Source: Bryobacterales bacterium (GTDB lineage: Bacteria; Acidobacteriota; Terriglobia; Bryobacterales; Bryobacteraceae). From it: a stretch of DNA of 64,000 nt. A model generated the notes under the pieces. It searched no databases and was not told where the DNA came from. It saw nothing but the letters and a program-made list of their open reading frames with translations. This document shows, piece after piece, positions 17,275-25,603 of this stretch. Location: contig JADZBH010000016.1 of the NCBI GenBank assembly GCA_020852175.1, positions 248,001 to 312,000 of the forward strand. The letters are read 5' to 3'. Each line of letters opens with the position of its first letter. Position 1 is the stretch's first letter. The position numbers and the translations under genes are program-made.

Positions 17275-19800
17275 TTGGAATCCAAAGGCCGACGCAGCCA
17301 GGCCGAAACGAAGCCCGCTCCACGCGGAATCCGGCGTTTACTCAAGCATCCCGTAGGAAAAGCAGCCCTCGCCCTCGGCGTCTTTCTGATGGCCGCTGGC
17401 GTGGGCACATTCGTGTACACCTACCTCCACTACGCGCGCCTGATCGACGCCAAGCTGGAAGAAGGGCCGTTCTCCAATACCTCGAAGCTGTTCGCCAGTC
17501 CGGAGGCGGTAAACCTGGGCGATGACACGACTCCCGAGGAGATCGCCGTGCACATCCGGCGGGCGGGCTACGGCGAGGCGCGGACGAACCGGATGGGCTG
17601 GTTCCGCGTGAAGCCGGACTCGATTGAGATCTATCCGGGCGGTGATTCTTATTTCCAGGAAGAAGCGGGCGTGATCCGGTTCCGCGAAGGAAGGGTGTCC
17701 CAGATTGTCTCCCTGCGGGACAACACAGAGCGGCCCTCTTATCTGCTGGAGCCGGAGTTGATCACCAACCTGTTCGACAGCAAGCGGGAGAAACGGCGCA
17801 TTGTCCATTTCCCGGAGATTCCGCCGCTGATGGTGAACGCCGTGCTGAGCGCCGAGGACAAGCGGTTCTTCCAGCATGCAGGGTTCGATCCGCTGCGCAT
17901 TCTGAAGTCGGCCTATGTCGATATCAAGAGCGGCCGCAACGCGATGGGCGCCTCGACGCTGTCCATGCAGTTGGCGCGGAGCTTGTGGCTGACCAATGAG
18001 CGCACATGGCGGCGCAAGGTGCCCGAGGTGTTCATCACGATGCACCTGGAGCGCAAGCTGACCAAGGAAGAGATTTTCGAACATTACGCCAACACCATCT
18101 ACATCGGGCAGGTGAGCAGTTTCGCCGTGCACGGTTTTGGAGAAGGGGCGCAGGCCTACTTTGGCAAGGGGTTGCGGCAGTTGACGCTGCCCGAGGCGGC
18201 GCTGCTGGCGGGCCTGCCGCAGTCGCCCAGCCGTTACAATCCCTTCCGGAATCCGCAAAACGCCCTGAACCGGCGCAACATCATCCTGCGGATGATGCAG
18301 GACAACGGCTACATCAGCGAGGAGCAGTTGCAGGAGGCGTTGCAGGCGCCGCTGGGGGTGAACGCGAACGGTCTGCGTTCGGACGACGCGCCGTATTTCG
18401 TGGACCTGATCAACGAGAAGCTGGTGGAGCAGTTCCAGGATCACGACTTCCAGACGAACACCTACCGTGTGTACACGACTCTGGACACCCGTTTGCAACA
18501 GGCGGCCGTACAGGCGATGTCGGAGGGTCTGAAAGAGGTGGACGAGGTTCTGACGCGCCGGGGCCGCACGGCGGCCAAGGGCTGGCCGCAGGTGCAGGCG
18601 TCGCTGGTGGCGCTGGACGCGCGGACGGGCGAGGTGAAGGCGCTGGTGGGCGGGCGCGACTACGGGCAAAGCCAGTTGAACCGGGCGCTGGCGCGGCGGC
18701 CACCGGGGTCGTCGTTCAAGCCGTTCGTCTATGCGGCGGTGTTGCGCTCGGCGCTGGAGGACCCCTCGCAGCCGATCACGCCGACCACGACCGTGGTGGA
18801 CGAGCCGACCACCTTCTGGTACGACGAGAAGCCGTACGAGCCGAACAATTTCAAGAGTGAATTTCACGGCACGGTGAGCCTGCGCCAGGCGTTGACCAAG
18901 TCCATGAACATTCCGGCCATCAAGTTCGCCGAGATGGTGGGCTACGAGCAGGTGGTGCGCATGGCGCGCGACGCCGGGATGAACCGCGACATCAAGCCCA
19001 CGCCTGCCGTGGCGCTGGGCGCCTATGAGGTGCAGCCGCTGGAGATTGCAGGGGCCTACACGGTGTTTTCGAACAAGGGTCTGTACGCGCCGCCGCGATT
19101 TATCCGGGTGATCCGCGATCAGGACGGGCGGGAGATCTTCACGTCGAAGCCCCGGGAGCGGCAGGCGTTGGACCCGCGCATCGCCTACATGATGGTGAAC
19201 CTGATGGAGGATGTGGTCCGGACGGGCACCGGCGCCGGCATCCGCTCACGCGGCTTCGCGCTGCCCGCGGCGGGCAAGACGGGCACCTCGCACGACGGCT
19301 GGTTCGCCGGATTCACGACGGAACTGATCTGCGTGGTGTGGGTGGGCTACGACGACAACCGCGAACTCGGGCTGGAGGGTTCCAAGTCGGCGCTGCCTAT
19401 CTGGACGGCCTTCATGAAAAAGGCGCATACGTTCCGTCCCTACCGGAACGCCCATGCGTTCGAGGCGCCGGACGGGATTGTGAGCGTGTCGATCGATCCG
19501 CCCACTGGCAAACTGGCTGGCAGCGGGTGCGGAGCGCCGGCAAAGCAGGAGGTGTTCCTGGCCGGAACGCAGCCGCTGAACTACTGCGATGGATCGAGCG
19601 CGACTCAGGTGGCGGGTTGGGACGCCGAACCGGAAGAACCCTCGGAACGGCCGGTGCAGGCCGAGACGCGGCCCGTGGTGGCCAAGCGCGCCGAATCGAT
19701 TCCGACGCCGGAGGCGGCCGGGCCGAGGAAACCGGCGCCGGCGGCTCCGGCCGGACGCAAGCCCGGGATTCTGGGACGGCTCCTGGGCATCTTCCGTTAG
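17275..19800 (+). CDS. Class A penicillin-binding protein (PBP1b-like)
   Basis: Bifunctional peptidoglycan polymerase of 841 residues anchored by one membrane helix (about 31-53). A UB2H-like segment (about 85-140, VHIRRAGYGEA to VIRFREG) points to the PBP1b type. The GT51 domain has catalytic Glu194 in AEDKRFFQHAGFD and GASTLSMQLARS; the transpeptidase domain has Ser479-Ser-Phe-Lys482, SMN, and KTGTS with Lys668. A proline/alanine-rich tail follows residue 780. The start is TTG 17275 with AGGAG at 17265-17269, five bases away. It polymerises lipid II and cross-links DAP-containing peptides in the periplasm. Confidence 0.95.
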   Translation: MESKGRRSQAETKPAPRGIRRLLKHPVGKAALALGVFLMAAGVGTFVYTYLHYARLIDAKLEEGPFSNTSKLFASPEAVNLGDDTTPEEIAVHIRRAGYGEARTNRMGWFRVKPDSIEIYPGGDSYFQEEAGVIRFREGRVSQIVSLRDNTERPSYLLEPELITNLFDSKREKRRIVHFPEIPPLMVNAVLSAEDKRFFQHAGFDPLRILKSAYVDIKSGRNAMGASTLSMQLARSLWLTNERTWRRKVPEVFITMHLERKLTKEEIFEHYANTIYIGQVSSFAVHGFGEGAQAYFGKGLRQLTLPEAALLAGLPQSPSRYNPFRNPQNALNRRNIILRMMQDNGYISEEQLQEALQAPLGVNANGLRSDDAPYFVDLINEKLVEQFQDHDFQTNTYRVYTTLDTRLQQAAVQAMSEGLKEVDEVLTRRGRTAAKGWPQVQASLVALDARTGEVKALVGGRDYGQSQLNRALARRPPGSSFKPFVYAAVLRSALEDPSQPITPTTTVVDEPTTFWYDEKPYEPNNFKSEFHGTVSLRQALTKSMNIPAIKFAEMVGYEQVVRMARDAGMNRDIKPTPAVALGAYEVQPLEIAGAYTVFSNKGLYAPPRFIRVIRDQDGREIFTSKPRERQALDPRIAYMMVNLMEDVVRTGTGAGIRSRGFALPAAGKTGTSHDGWFAGFTTELICVVWVGYDDNRELGLEGSKSALPIWTAFMKKAHTFRPYRNAHAFEAPDGIVSVSIDPPTGKLAGSGCGAPAKQEVFLAGTQPLNYCDGSSATQVAGWDAEPEEPSERPVQAETRPVVAKRAESIPTPEAAGPRKPAPAAPAGRKPGILGRLLGIFR

Positions 19801-19878
19801 GCGTGCGACGGGTGCAAGCCGGTTGGCTCTGGTCCGGCCTCGTGCGTTGTGCTCAAATAGAGCCATAGGAGAACCGCC

Positions 19879-20712
19879 ATGACCGTTCTTCACTTCGCTC
19901 TGATTTTGGCGGCAGCGGCATTTCCGCCGTTCGCCGCGGTGGCGCAGGAAGTGGTGGCGCAGGAAAACGCGGCGGCAGGCCAATCGCTGGTAGCCGATTC
20001 AAAAAACGCGGTTCCGGCGGTTCCGGCTCCAACCGCGGAGGTCTCTCCCGCGCCGGTCAAACCGGTTTCGATCATGATGCGCGGCGACATCGCCATGGCG
20101 CGCAAGTTCTATCGCGAGGCGATCGACTACTTCCGCTCGATCCGGCCGGAGCAGGCCCTGGTTTGGAACAAGATCGGCATCGCCTACCATCACCTGGGCG
20201 AGATGGACCAGGCGAGGAAGGCGTATGAGCGCGCGATCAAGCTGGACAAGCGTTATGCCGAGGCGATCAACAACCTGGGTACGGTGCACTATGCACGGCA
20301 CAGTTTCCGCCGCGCGGTGTCGCAATACAACAAGGCGCTGAAGCTGTCGCCCCACTCGGCCGGCATGTGGAGCAACCTGGGCACGGCATGGTTTGCCCGG
20401 AAGAATTATGCCAAGGCGTCGGAGTGCTATGCCAAGGCCCTGGAACTGGACCCGGAGGTGTTCGAGCACCGGAGTACGGCCGGGACGCTGTTGCAGGAGC
20501 GGAGCGTGGCCGAGCGGGCCAAGTTCCATTTCTATCTCTCGAAGACCTACGCCCAGGCCGGGATGAACGAACGGGCGTTGCAGTACATGCGAATGGCCCT
20601 CGAAGAAGGGTTCAAGGAACGGAAGCGATTTGTCGAAGACCCCGAATTTGCCCAGATGCAGGAGTTGCCCGAGTTCAAGGAGTTGCTGGCGCTGCAGCCG
20701 CGCATCCTGTAG
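19879..20712 (+). CDS. Secreted TPR protein
   Basis: A 277-residue exported protein: signal peptide to about residue 23 (AAAAFPPFAAVAQ), an alanine/proline-rich linker to residue 65, then five TPR units (for example WNKIGIAYHHLGEMDQARKA and SNLGTAWFARKNYAKASECY) up to about residue 235. TPR arrays mediate protein binding. AGGAGAACC directly precedes ATG 19879. Its stop codon lies within the AGGAGG that precedes the next TPR lipoprotein gene. Confidence 0.8.
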   Translation: MTVLHFALILAAAAFPPFAAVAQEVVAQENAAAGQSLVADSKNAVPAVPAPTAEVSPAPVKPVSIMMRGDIAMARKFYREAIDYFRSIRPEQALVWNKIGIAYHHLGEMDQARKAYERAIKLDKRYAEAINNLGTVHYARHSFRRAVSQYNKALKLSPHSAGMWSNLGTAWFARKNYAKASECYAKALELDPEVFEHRSTAGTLLQERSVAERAKFHFYLSKTYAQAGMNERALQYMRMALEEGFKERKRFVEDPEFAQMQELPEFKELLALQPRIL

Positions 20713-22453
20713 GAGGCGTCTGGCCTCGGGGCTGGCGCTGGCGGCGTTGACCGCTTTGGCGTCGTGCGGCCGGGGCGGGCCGGAGACGGCGGACCAGGGC
20801 CGTCTGCTGATTACTCATACGGAAAATCTGAGCGGAAACGCGGCGCTGGATGGCGTGGCGCGCACGGTGAGCCACATGGTGCGCGCGCAGTTGAGCGGCT
20901 CGCGCGAGTTGTCCGTGTCGGAAGGCGCGAATGCGTTGGAGCCGCCAGGAAACCGCGCCGGGCGCGTGCTGCGCAGTTGGATCGAGTGGGAAGGCGACTA
21001 TGTACGCCTGCATGCCACTCTGCGAAGCGCGTCGGGGCGGACGCTGGAGCAGTGGGAGAGCCGCGCGTTGACGGCCGAAGGATCGTCGCCGCTGGCCGGG
21101 GCGCTGGTGAAGAAATTGAACCCGCGGGCCAAGGCGGCCGAGCCCGTGCCGGCACAGGCGGCCTCGCTGTTCGGCCTGGCGCTGGAGGCTCCGGGGACCA
21201 ACGGAATTCCGCTGTTGCAAAGTGCCGTGGCGGCCGCCCCGGCCTGGGGCGACGCCTATTTCCTGTTAGGTGCGAATCTGCTGGCCGCGGGCCGTGCCGA
21301 TGAGGCGCGGCAGGCCTGGAGCGCGGGCGTGGCCCGGGCGAACGATGAGATCGGCCGGACGCGCATGCAGGCGGCACTCGCGGCGGCGTCGCGGCAGCCG
21401 GAGCAGGCCCTGGCCGCCGCCGTGCGCCTGGCCGGACTTCTGCCGGCCGAAGCCGATGTGGCGATGCAGGCCGGTGAGATGAGTCTGCGGCGGGGCCATT
21501 ACCAGCAGGCGGCTGAGTGGATGAAGCGGGCCGTGGATCGCGAGGCGTCCCGCGGCGATTGGTGGAACATTCTGGCGTTCACCAGGGCCTACGCGGGAGA
21601 TCTGGCCGGAGCCAGGGAGGCGGTCGCGCGCTATCAGGCGCTGGAGCCGGCGAGCGCCAATCCGGTGGATTCGCTGGGTGAGATCGCATTCATGCTGGGA
21701 CGGTTCGCGGAGGCTTCCGGGGAGTTTCAGGCGGCCTACCGGAAGCAGCCGGATTTCCTGGGCGGGGCCACGCTGTTGAAAAGCGCCTACGCGCTCCTGA
21801 TGGCGGGCAAGCGGGATGAGGCGCGGAAGGAGTTTGAGCGCTACGCTGGCGGTACGGCGAAGGGGCAGCCCCTGCTCGAATTGACGCGAGCACGTTGGGA
21901 ATACCGCATGGGGGACAAGGAGGGCGCAGCGCGGCGGGCCGAAGCGCTGGCGCGCGCGCCGGGCGTCGCGGCCGATGTGGCGTCGGCGAGCCTGACGCAA
22001 CTCGCCTTCTGGCGTTTGACGGCGGGAGAACGGACGGCGGCGGCGGAGATGGCGCGGGCGGCGGCGGTGAAGGCCGCCGGGCCGGCGATGAAGCGCGAGG
22101 CGGTGGCCGTGCTCTACATGGCGCAGCCTTCGGCGCCGCTGGCCGTTTGGCAGGAGCGGGCGAAGGGGAATGCGCCGCCGGACATTCTGGCGATGGCGCT
22201 CGTGTTCGACGGCAAGTGGAACGACGCGCTGCCGGTGCTGGCCGGGTTGCTGGAAAACACGCCGCCGTTTCAGGCCGGACATTGGCGCGTGCTGTATGCC
22301 TGGGCGCTGGCCGGGAGCGGACAGGCGGAAAAGGCCCGTCCTTGGCTGCGGTGGTATCCGGTGCCATTGTCCAGCGGCGATGCGATGGTGGAGACACTCG
22401 TGTTCGACCGTCTGCCCGCGGTGCGCGCGCTGGTTTTCGGCGGCAAGGGCTGA
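20630..22453 (+). CDS. TPR lipoprotein (start uncertain)
   Basis: An open frame of up to 607 residues with a lipoprotein-like leader (LASGLALAALTALASC) and many TPR-like helical pairs from about residue 185 to the end. The frame opens with TTG 20630, 83 bases inside the preceding gene, and there is no ATG or GTG before the lipobox. AGGAGG at 20711-20716 is followed by CTG codons at 20720, 20732 and 20738 and TTG at 20747, so initiation may use a rare CTG. The arginine triplet just upstream would make a good signal n-region, which favours an earlier start. Function: probable envelope scaffold; unknown partners. Confidence 0.7.
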   Translation: MSKTPNLPRCRSCPSSRSCWRCSRASCRRRLASGLALAALTALASCGRGGPETADQGRLLITHTENLSGNAALDGVARTVSHMVRAQLSGSRELSVSEGANALEPPGNRAGRVLRSWIEWEGDYVRLHATLRSASGRTLEQWESRALTAEGSSPLAGALVKKLNPRAKAAEPVPAQAASLFGLALEAPGTNGIPLLQSAVAAAPAWGDAYFLLGANLLAAGRADEARQAWSAGVARANDEIGRTRMQAALAAASRQPEQALAAAVRLAGLLPAEADVAMQAGEMSLRRGHYQQAAEWMKRAVDREASRGDWWNILAFTRAYAGDLAGAREAVARYQALEPASANPVDSLGEIAFMLGRFAEASGEFQAAYRKQPDFLGGATLLKSAYALLMAGKRDEARKEFERYAGGTAKGQPLLELTRARWEYRMGDKEGAARRAEALARAPGVAADVASASLTQLAFWRLTAGERTAAAEMARAAAVKAAGPAMKREAVAVLYMAQPSAPLAVWQERAKGNAPPDILAMALVFDGKWNDALPVLAGLLENTPPFQAGHWRVLYAWALAGSGQAEKARPWLRWYPVPLSSGDAMVETLVFDRLPAVRALVFGGKG

Positions 22454-22491
22454 AGGCTCGCGCGGCATCGCGGTTAGGAAGCGAATGAATG

Positions 22492-22510
22492 TTTCGCTAC
22501 CATAGCGAAA
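22492..22510. promoter_or_regulatory. Perfect inverted repeat TTTCGCTA-CCA-TAGCGAAA
   Basis: Two 8-base arms separated by 3 bases, 12 bases before ATG 22523 of the first antiporter-like gene and 39 bases after the stop of the TPR lipoprotein gene. It has no T-tract, so an operator for a dimeric regulator fits better than an intrinsic terminator. Confidence 0.4.
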
Positions 22511-22522
22511 TGCCCCGGTGGT

Positions 22523-24067
22523 ATGAGGCGGGCGTGCGAACTGCCTATGCGGACTGGAACGAACGGGTTACTTCTGGCGCTGCTGGCGGCGTTACTGGGA
22601 AGCTTCGCGGGCGGCGTGTTGGCGCAGCAGGCCAGACAGGGCCCCAAGCAGGAACAAAAGCAGGAACGGGAACAGGAGCAAAAGCAGGAAGCCCCGCCCG
22701 TTGATCCCGAGGCGGGCGCGCCGGAGCCTGCCGGGCCTCCGATGCTGGAGCCGGAAACCGACTTCGAGAAGATCACCGGACGCCTGGCGTTAGAGACGCG
22801 CGACCTGCTTACGAAGCCGTTCCAGGTGATGCCCGCGCCGCCGCCCGCCGTGGTGCTGCGCGGCATCATCGGCTTCGTGATTTTCCTGGCGCTGGCCTAT
22901 GTGGCCGGGCACAGCCGCGTGAAGCGCTGGGAGCGGTCGCTGAACATCGGCCACGTGGTGACGGCCGGCCTGCCGTTCGTCATACTCGGCTTCGTGGCCA
23001 GCCAGCCCGCCGTGGGCATTCTGACGCCCACGACGCTGGCGGGCGTGGCGCCGCTGCTGACCTTGGGGCTGGGCTGGATCGGCTTCGGCATCGGATCGCG
23101 CTTCGCGGGCCAGTTTTATGACCGGATGCCGCCCAACACGGGCGCGGCCGTGATTCTGACCACGGCGATTCCGATGGCGATCCTGATGCTGCTGGGCTGG
23201 CTGTTCGTGAAATTTCTGGGGCAGGGCGTGGTGGAGGGTCTCGAGCCGCGCGCCTTGCGCGAGGGGCTGCTGCTGGCCACGGCGGGCGCCATGTCGGCGC
23301 GCAGCGCTCCTCATTTTCTCCGCGCGTTCACGCCGCGCGAGGCGGCCTCGCCGCGCATGGAGTGGGTGATCGAACTGGAGCAGTTGGCCGGCGTGTTCGG
23401 AACCATGTTCGTCAGCGCCTTTTTCCGGCCGCTGCACGGCGCGGTGAACTGGCAGTTGCCCGGCACGGCCTGGCTGTTCGTGCTGTTCGGCATGGGGCTG
23501 ATCATGGGCATCGTCGTGCTGGCCACGCTGACGCGGATCGAGCGCGGCACGCAGTTCACGGTGGCGCTGCTGGGGGCGATCTCGGTGACGGCGGGCATGG
23601 CCAGCTATCTGCGTCTGTCGGCCATCGCCGTCTGCTTCCTGGCCGGGGCCATCGTGTTCAACCTGGGCGGCGCCTGGCGCGACGAGGTGCGCGTGGTGCT
23701 GGAGCGCATGGAGCGTCCGGTGTACTTTCTGTTCCTGGTGATCGCCGGGGCGCTGTGGCGGCCTGACGATTGGCGCGGGTGGGCCTTCATGGGCGTCTTC
23801 GTGGCCGGGCGGTTTCTGTCGAAATGGGTGGCGGCGGGCATGTTGGGCCGCTTCTGGATGCGCGACATGAGCCGGCACGAGCGCGGCATCCTGGTGGCCT
23901 CGCCGATGGGCGCCTTGTCGGTGGCCGTGGTGGTGCAGGCGCAGGATCTCTATCCGGGGCCCTTCGTCGGCTGGAGCGTGACGGCGGTGATCGGCGGGTC
24001 GATTCTCATGGAAATCGCGCTTCAACTGGCCCTGCGCGGCCGCAAGGGACCGGAGGCGGAGGCATAG
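22523..24067 (+). CDS. CPA2/Kef-like antiporter-type membrane protein with acidic leader
   Basis: A 514-residue protein with a signal-like first helix, a Gln/Glu/Lys-rich low-complexity segment (about residues 40-56, made of near-repeats) and then about 11-12 membrane helices in the sodium/proton exchanger fold (glycine-rich LGLGWIGFGIGSRFAG, and TAGAMSARSAPHFL where CPA2 members have their ion-binding acidic residue). The canonical acidic ion-site residues are hard to see, so it may be a partner or degenerate member. It is followed four bases later by a full CPA2-like gene; together they look like a duplicated pair. ATG 22547 is an alternative start. Confidence 0.75.
   Translation: MRRACELPMRTGTNGLLLALLAALLGSFAGGVLAQQARQGPKQEQKQEREQEQKQEAPPVDPEAGAPEPAGPPMLEPETDFEKITGRLALETRDLLTKPFQVMPAPPPAVVLRGIIGFVIFLALAYVAGHSRVKRWERSLNIGHVVTAGLPFVILGFVASQPAVGILTPTTLAGVAPLLTLGLGWIGFGIGSRFAGQFYDRMPPNTGAAVILTTAIPMAILMLLGWLFVKFLGQGVVEGLEPRALREGLLLATAGAMSARSAPHFLRAFTPREAASPRMEWVIELEQLAGVFGTMFVSAFFRPLHGAVNWQLPGTAWLFVLFGMGLIMGIVVLATLTRIERGTQFTVALLGAISVTAGMASYLRLSAIAVCFLAGAIVFNLGGAWRDEVRVVLERMERPVYFLFLVIAGALWRPDDWRGWAFMGVFVAGRFLSKWVAAGMLGRFWMRDMSRHERGILVASPMGALSVAVVVQAQDLYPGPFVGWSVTAVIGGSILMEIALQLALRGRKGPEAEA
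22648..22692 (+). repeat. Low-complexity AAGCAGGAA-type repeats in coding sequence
   Basis: Short near-repeats of GCAGGAAC/GGAACAGGAGC units encode the Lys-Gln-Glu run of the antiporter leader. Such tracts can expand or contract by slippage without breaking the frame only in multiples of three. Confidence 0.5.
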
Positions 24068-24071
24068 AACG

Positions 24072-25403
24072 ATGCAAGCCATTCTGCTGCTGACATTGCT
24101 TGGACTGATGCACGCCACGCGGACCTTTTCGCCGGCGCCGCTGGCCGGTTCCGTGCCGGCTTCGGTGGTGATGGCCGGCGGCTTTCTGCTGCTGACCGCG
24201 CTGTTTGCCGGCAACCTGGCCAAGGGCATCCACATGCCGCGGCTGACGGGCTATCTGATGTTGGGCGTCCTCGTGGGACCGCAGGTGCTGGGCCTGGTGA
24301 CCGAAGGGATGCTCGGCCAGTTGCGCATCTTCAACGGCGTGGCCATCGCGCTGATCGCCCTGACGGCGGGCGCGGAACTGGATTTGAAGACGATGCGGCC
24401 GCTGTTCCGCGGAATCGCCTGGATCACGCTGGTGGGCGTGGTGGGCACGGGGCTGCTGCTGAGCGTGACGGCCTTCCTCATGCGCGGCTGGCTTTCGTTC
24501 ATGGGCGGCATGGAGACCGGAACGGCGCTGGCCGTGGCGGCGATGCTGGGCACGACGGCGGCCGCGCAGTCGCCGGCCGTGGTGGTGGCGCTCCGTAAGG
24601 AGTTGAACGCCGACGGTCCGGTGAGCCGGACGGTGCTGGGCGTGGTGATCGTTTCCGACCTGGTGGTGATTCTGTTTTTCGCGTTCACCTCGTCAATAGC
24701 GCGCGGACTGTTGTCTCCGTCGGGACAGCAGGCGGCGGGGTTGGGAACGCTGGTGTGGGAGGTGGCCGGGTCGATGGTGCTGGGCGTGCTGATCGGCGTG
24801 CTGGTGGCGGCCTTCCTGCGGAGCCTTTCCGAAGGCGGTGCGCTGTTCGTGGTGATGGTCGGCTTCCTGACGGCGGAGGTGGGGCAAAGGGTGCACCTGG
24901 ACCCGCTGCTGCTGGCGCTGGCGGCGGGCGTCTTCATCCGCAACGCGACCAGCTATGGCGACCGCCTGCATCATGAGATCGAGTCGGCGTCGCTGCCGGT
25001 GTATATCTCGTTCTTCGCCGTAGCCGGGGCCAGCATTCACCTGGATGCGCTGGCGATCGTGGGGCTTCCGGCGGTGACCCTGGTGGTGGTCCGCGGACTC
25101 GGGTTCCTGGGCGGCGCGCGCCTGGGCGCGCGGATCGCCGGTTCGGAAGAGGCCGTACGGCGGTATGCCGGTTTTGGCCTGTTGCCACAGGCAGGATTGG
25201 CGCTGGCGCTGGCGTCTCTGTTCACGCGCAGCTTTCCGCAGTTGGGCGACCAGTCGGCGGCGCTGGTGTTTGGCGTGGTGGCGTTGAACGAGATGTTCGC
25301 GCCGATCCTGTACCGGATGGCGCTGGTGCGCAGCGGCGAGGCGGAGAAACTGGCCGAGACGCCGGCTCCGCCGGAAGCGCTGCCGCAGGCCGAGACGGTG
25401 TAG
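24072..25403 (+). CDS. CPA2-family cation:proton antiporter (Kef-type)
   Basis: A 443-residue inner membrane antiporter with about 12 helices. The diagnostic start IHMPRLTGYLMLGVLVGPQVLG and the GAELDLKTMRP and TTAAAQSPAVVVALR motifs are those of Kef/NapA-like CPA2 exchangers; the family ion site is in the equivalent of helix 5 (the VIVSDLVVI stretch has the Asp). There is no C-terminal TrkA-N domain, so gating by a fused nucleotide domain is absent. It begins four bases after the first antiporter-like gene. It may exchange Na+ or K+ for protons. Confidence 0.85.
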   Translation: MQAILLLTLLGLMHATRTFSPAPLAGSVPASVVMAGGFLLLTALFAGNLAKGIHMPRLTGYLMLGVLVGPQVLGLVTEGMLGQLRIFNGVAIALIALTAGAELDLKTMRPLFRGIAWITLVGVVGTGLLLSVTAFLMRGWLSFMGGMETGTALAVAAMLGTTAAAQSPAVVVALRKELNADGPVSRTVLGVVIVSDLVVILFFAFTSSIARGLLSPSGQQAAGLGTLVWEVAGSMVLGVLIGVLVAAFLRSLSEGGALFVVMVGFLTAEVGQRVHLDPLLLALAAGVFIRNATSYGDRLHHEIESASLPVYISFFAVAGASIHLDALAIVGLPAVTLVVVRGLGFLGGARLGARIAGSEEAVRRYAGFGLLPQAGLALALASLFTRSFPQLGDQSAALVFGVVALNEMFAPILYRMALVRSGEAEKLAETPAPPEALPQAETV

Positions 25404-25603
25404 CCACGAAAGCTACAGGCTGTTCTTAGGAGGTCTTGGGATTGGGGTTTGCCCCCGTTGTTGGCGTACAGCCCGCCGGGGATTGGTGGGCGCGACAGGA
25501 CTCGAACCTGTGACCTCCTGCGTGTGAAGCAGGCGCTCTAACCAACTGAGCTACGCGCCCGAAGGCGGAAACCTTCAGCTTACCACACGGCCCTTGCAGC
25601 ACC
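25404..25603. other. Base-skew switch point around the tRNA gene
   Basis: Left of this spacer the plus strand has more G than C even in minus-strand genes (9121-9180: 19 G, 12 C; 22021-22080: 35 G, 15 C). Right of it the plus strand has more C than G in genes of both directions (26401-26460: 15 G, 26 C; 40141-40200: 11 G, 26 C). A G-to-C switch marks a replication terminus, or an inversion or assembly junction. No dif-like 28-mer is visible in the spacer. Confidence 0.6.
25484..25560 (-). tRNA. tRNA-Val(CAC) with encoded CCA
   Basis: Read on the minus strand it folds as a standard cloverleaf: acceptor GGGCGCG/CGCGCCC, D arm GCTC-AGTTGGTTA-GAGC, anticodon stem CCTGC/GCAGG with loop TTCACAC, and T arm ACAGG-TTCGAGT-CCTGT. 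The anticodon CAC reads GUG valine. The discriminator is A and the CCA end is encoded (25484-25486). It lies alone between the antiporter and the phosphatase gene, at the skew switch. Confidence 0.97.

Noticed and set aside
17338..18867. A 509-codon minus-strand frame within the penicillin-binding protein gene
   Set aside because: Arginine/histidine-rich shadow of the PBP gene; no recognisable fold.
22523..25403. The two antiporter-like genes as one gene split by a frameshift
   Set aside because: Each product has a full set of membrane helices and its own start; the first ends with a normal stop and a 4-base gap.
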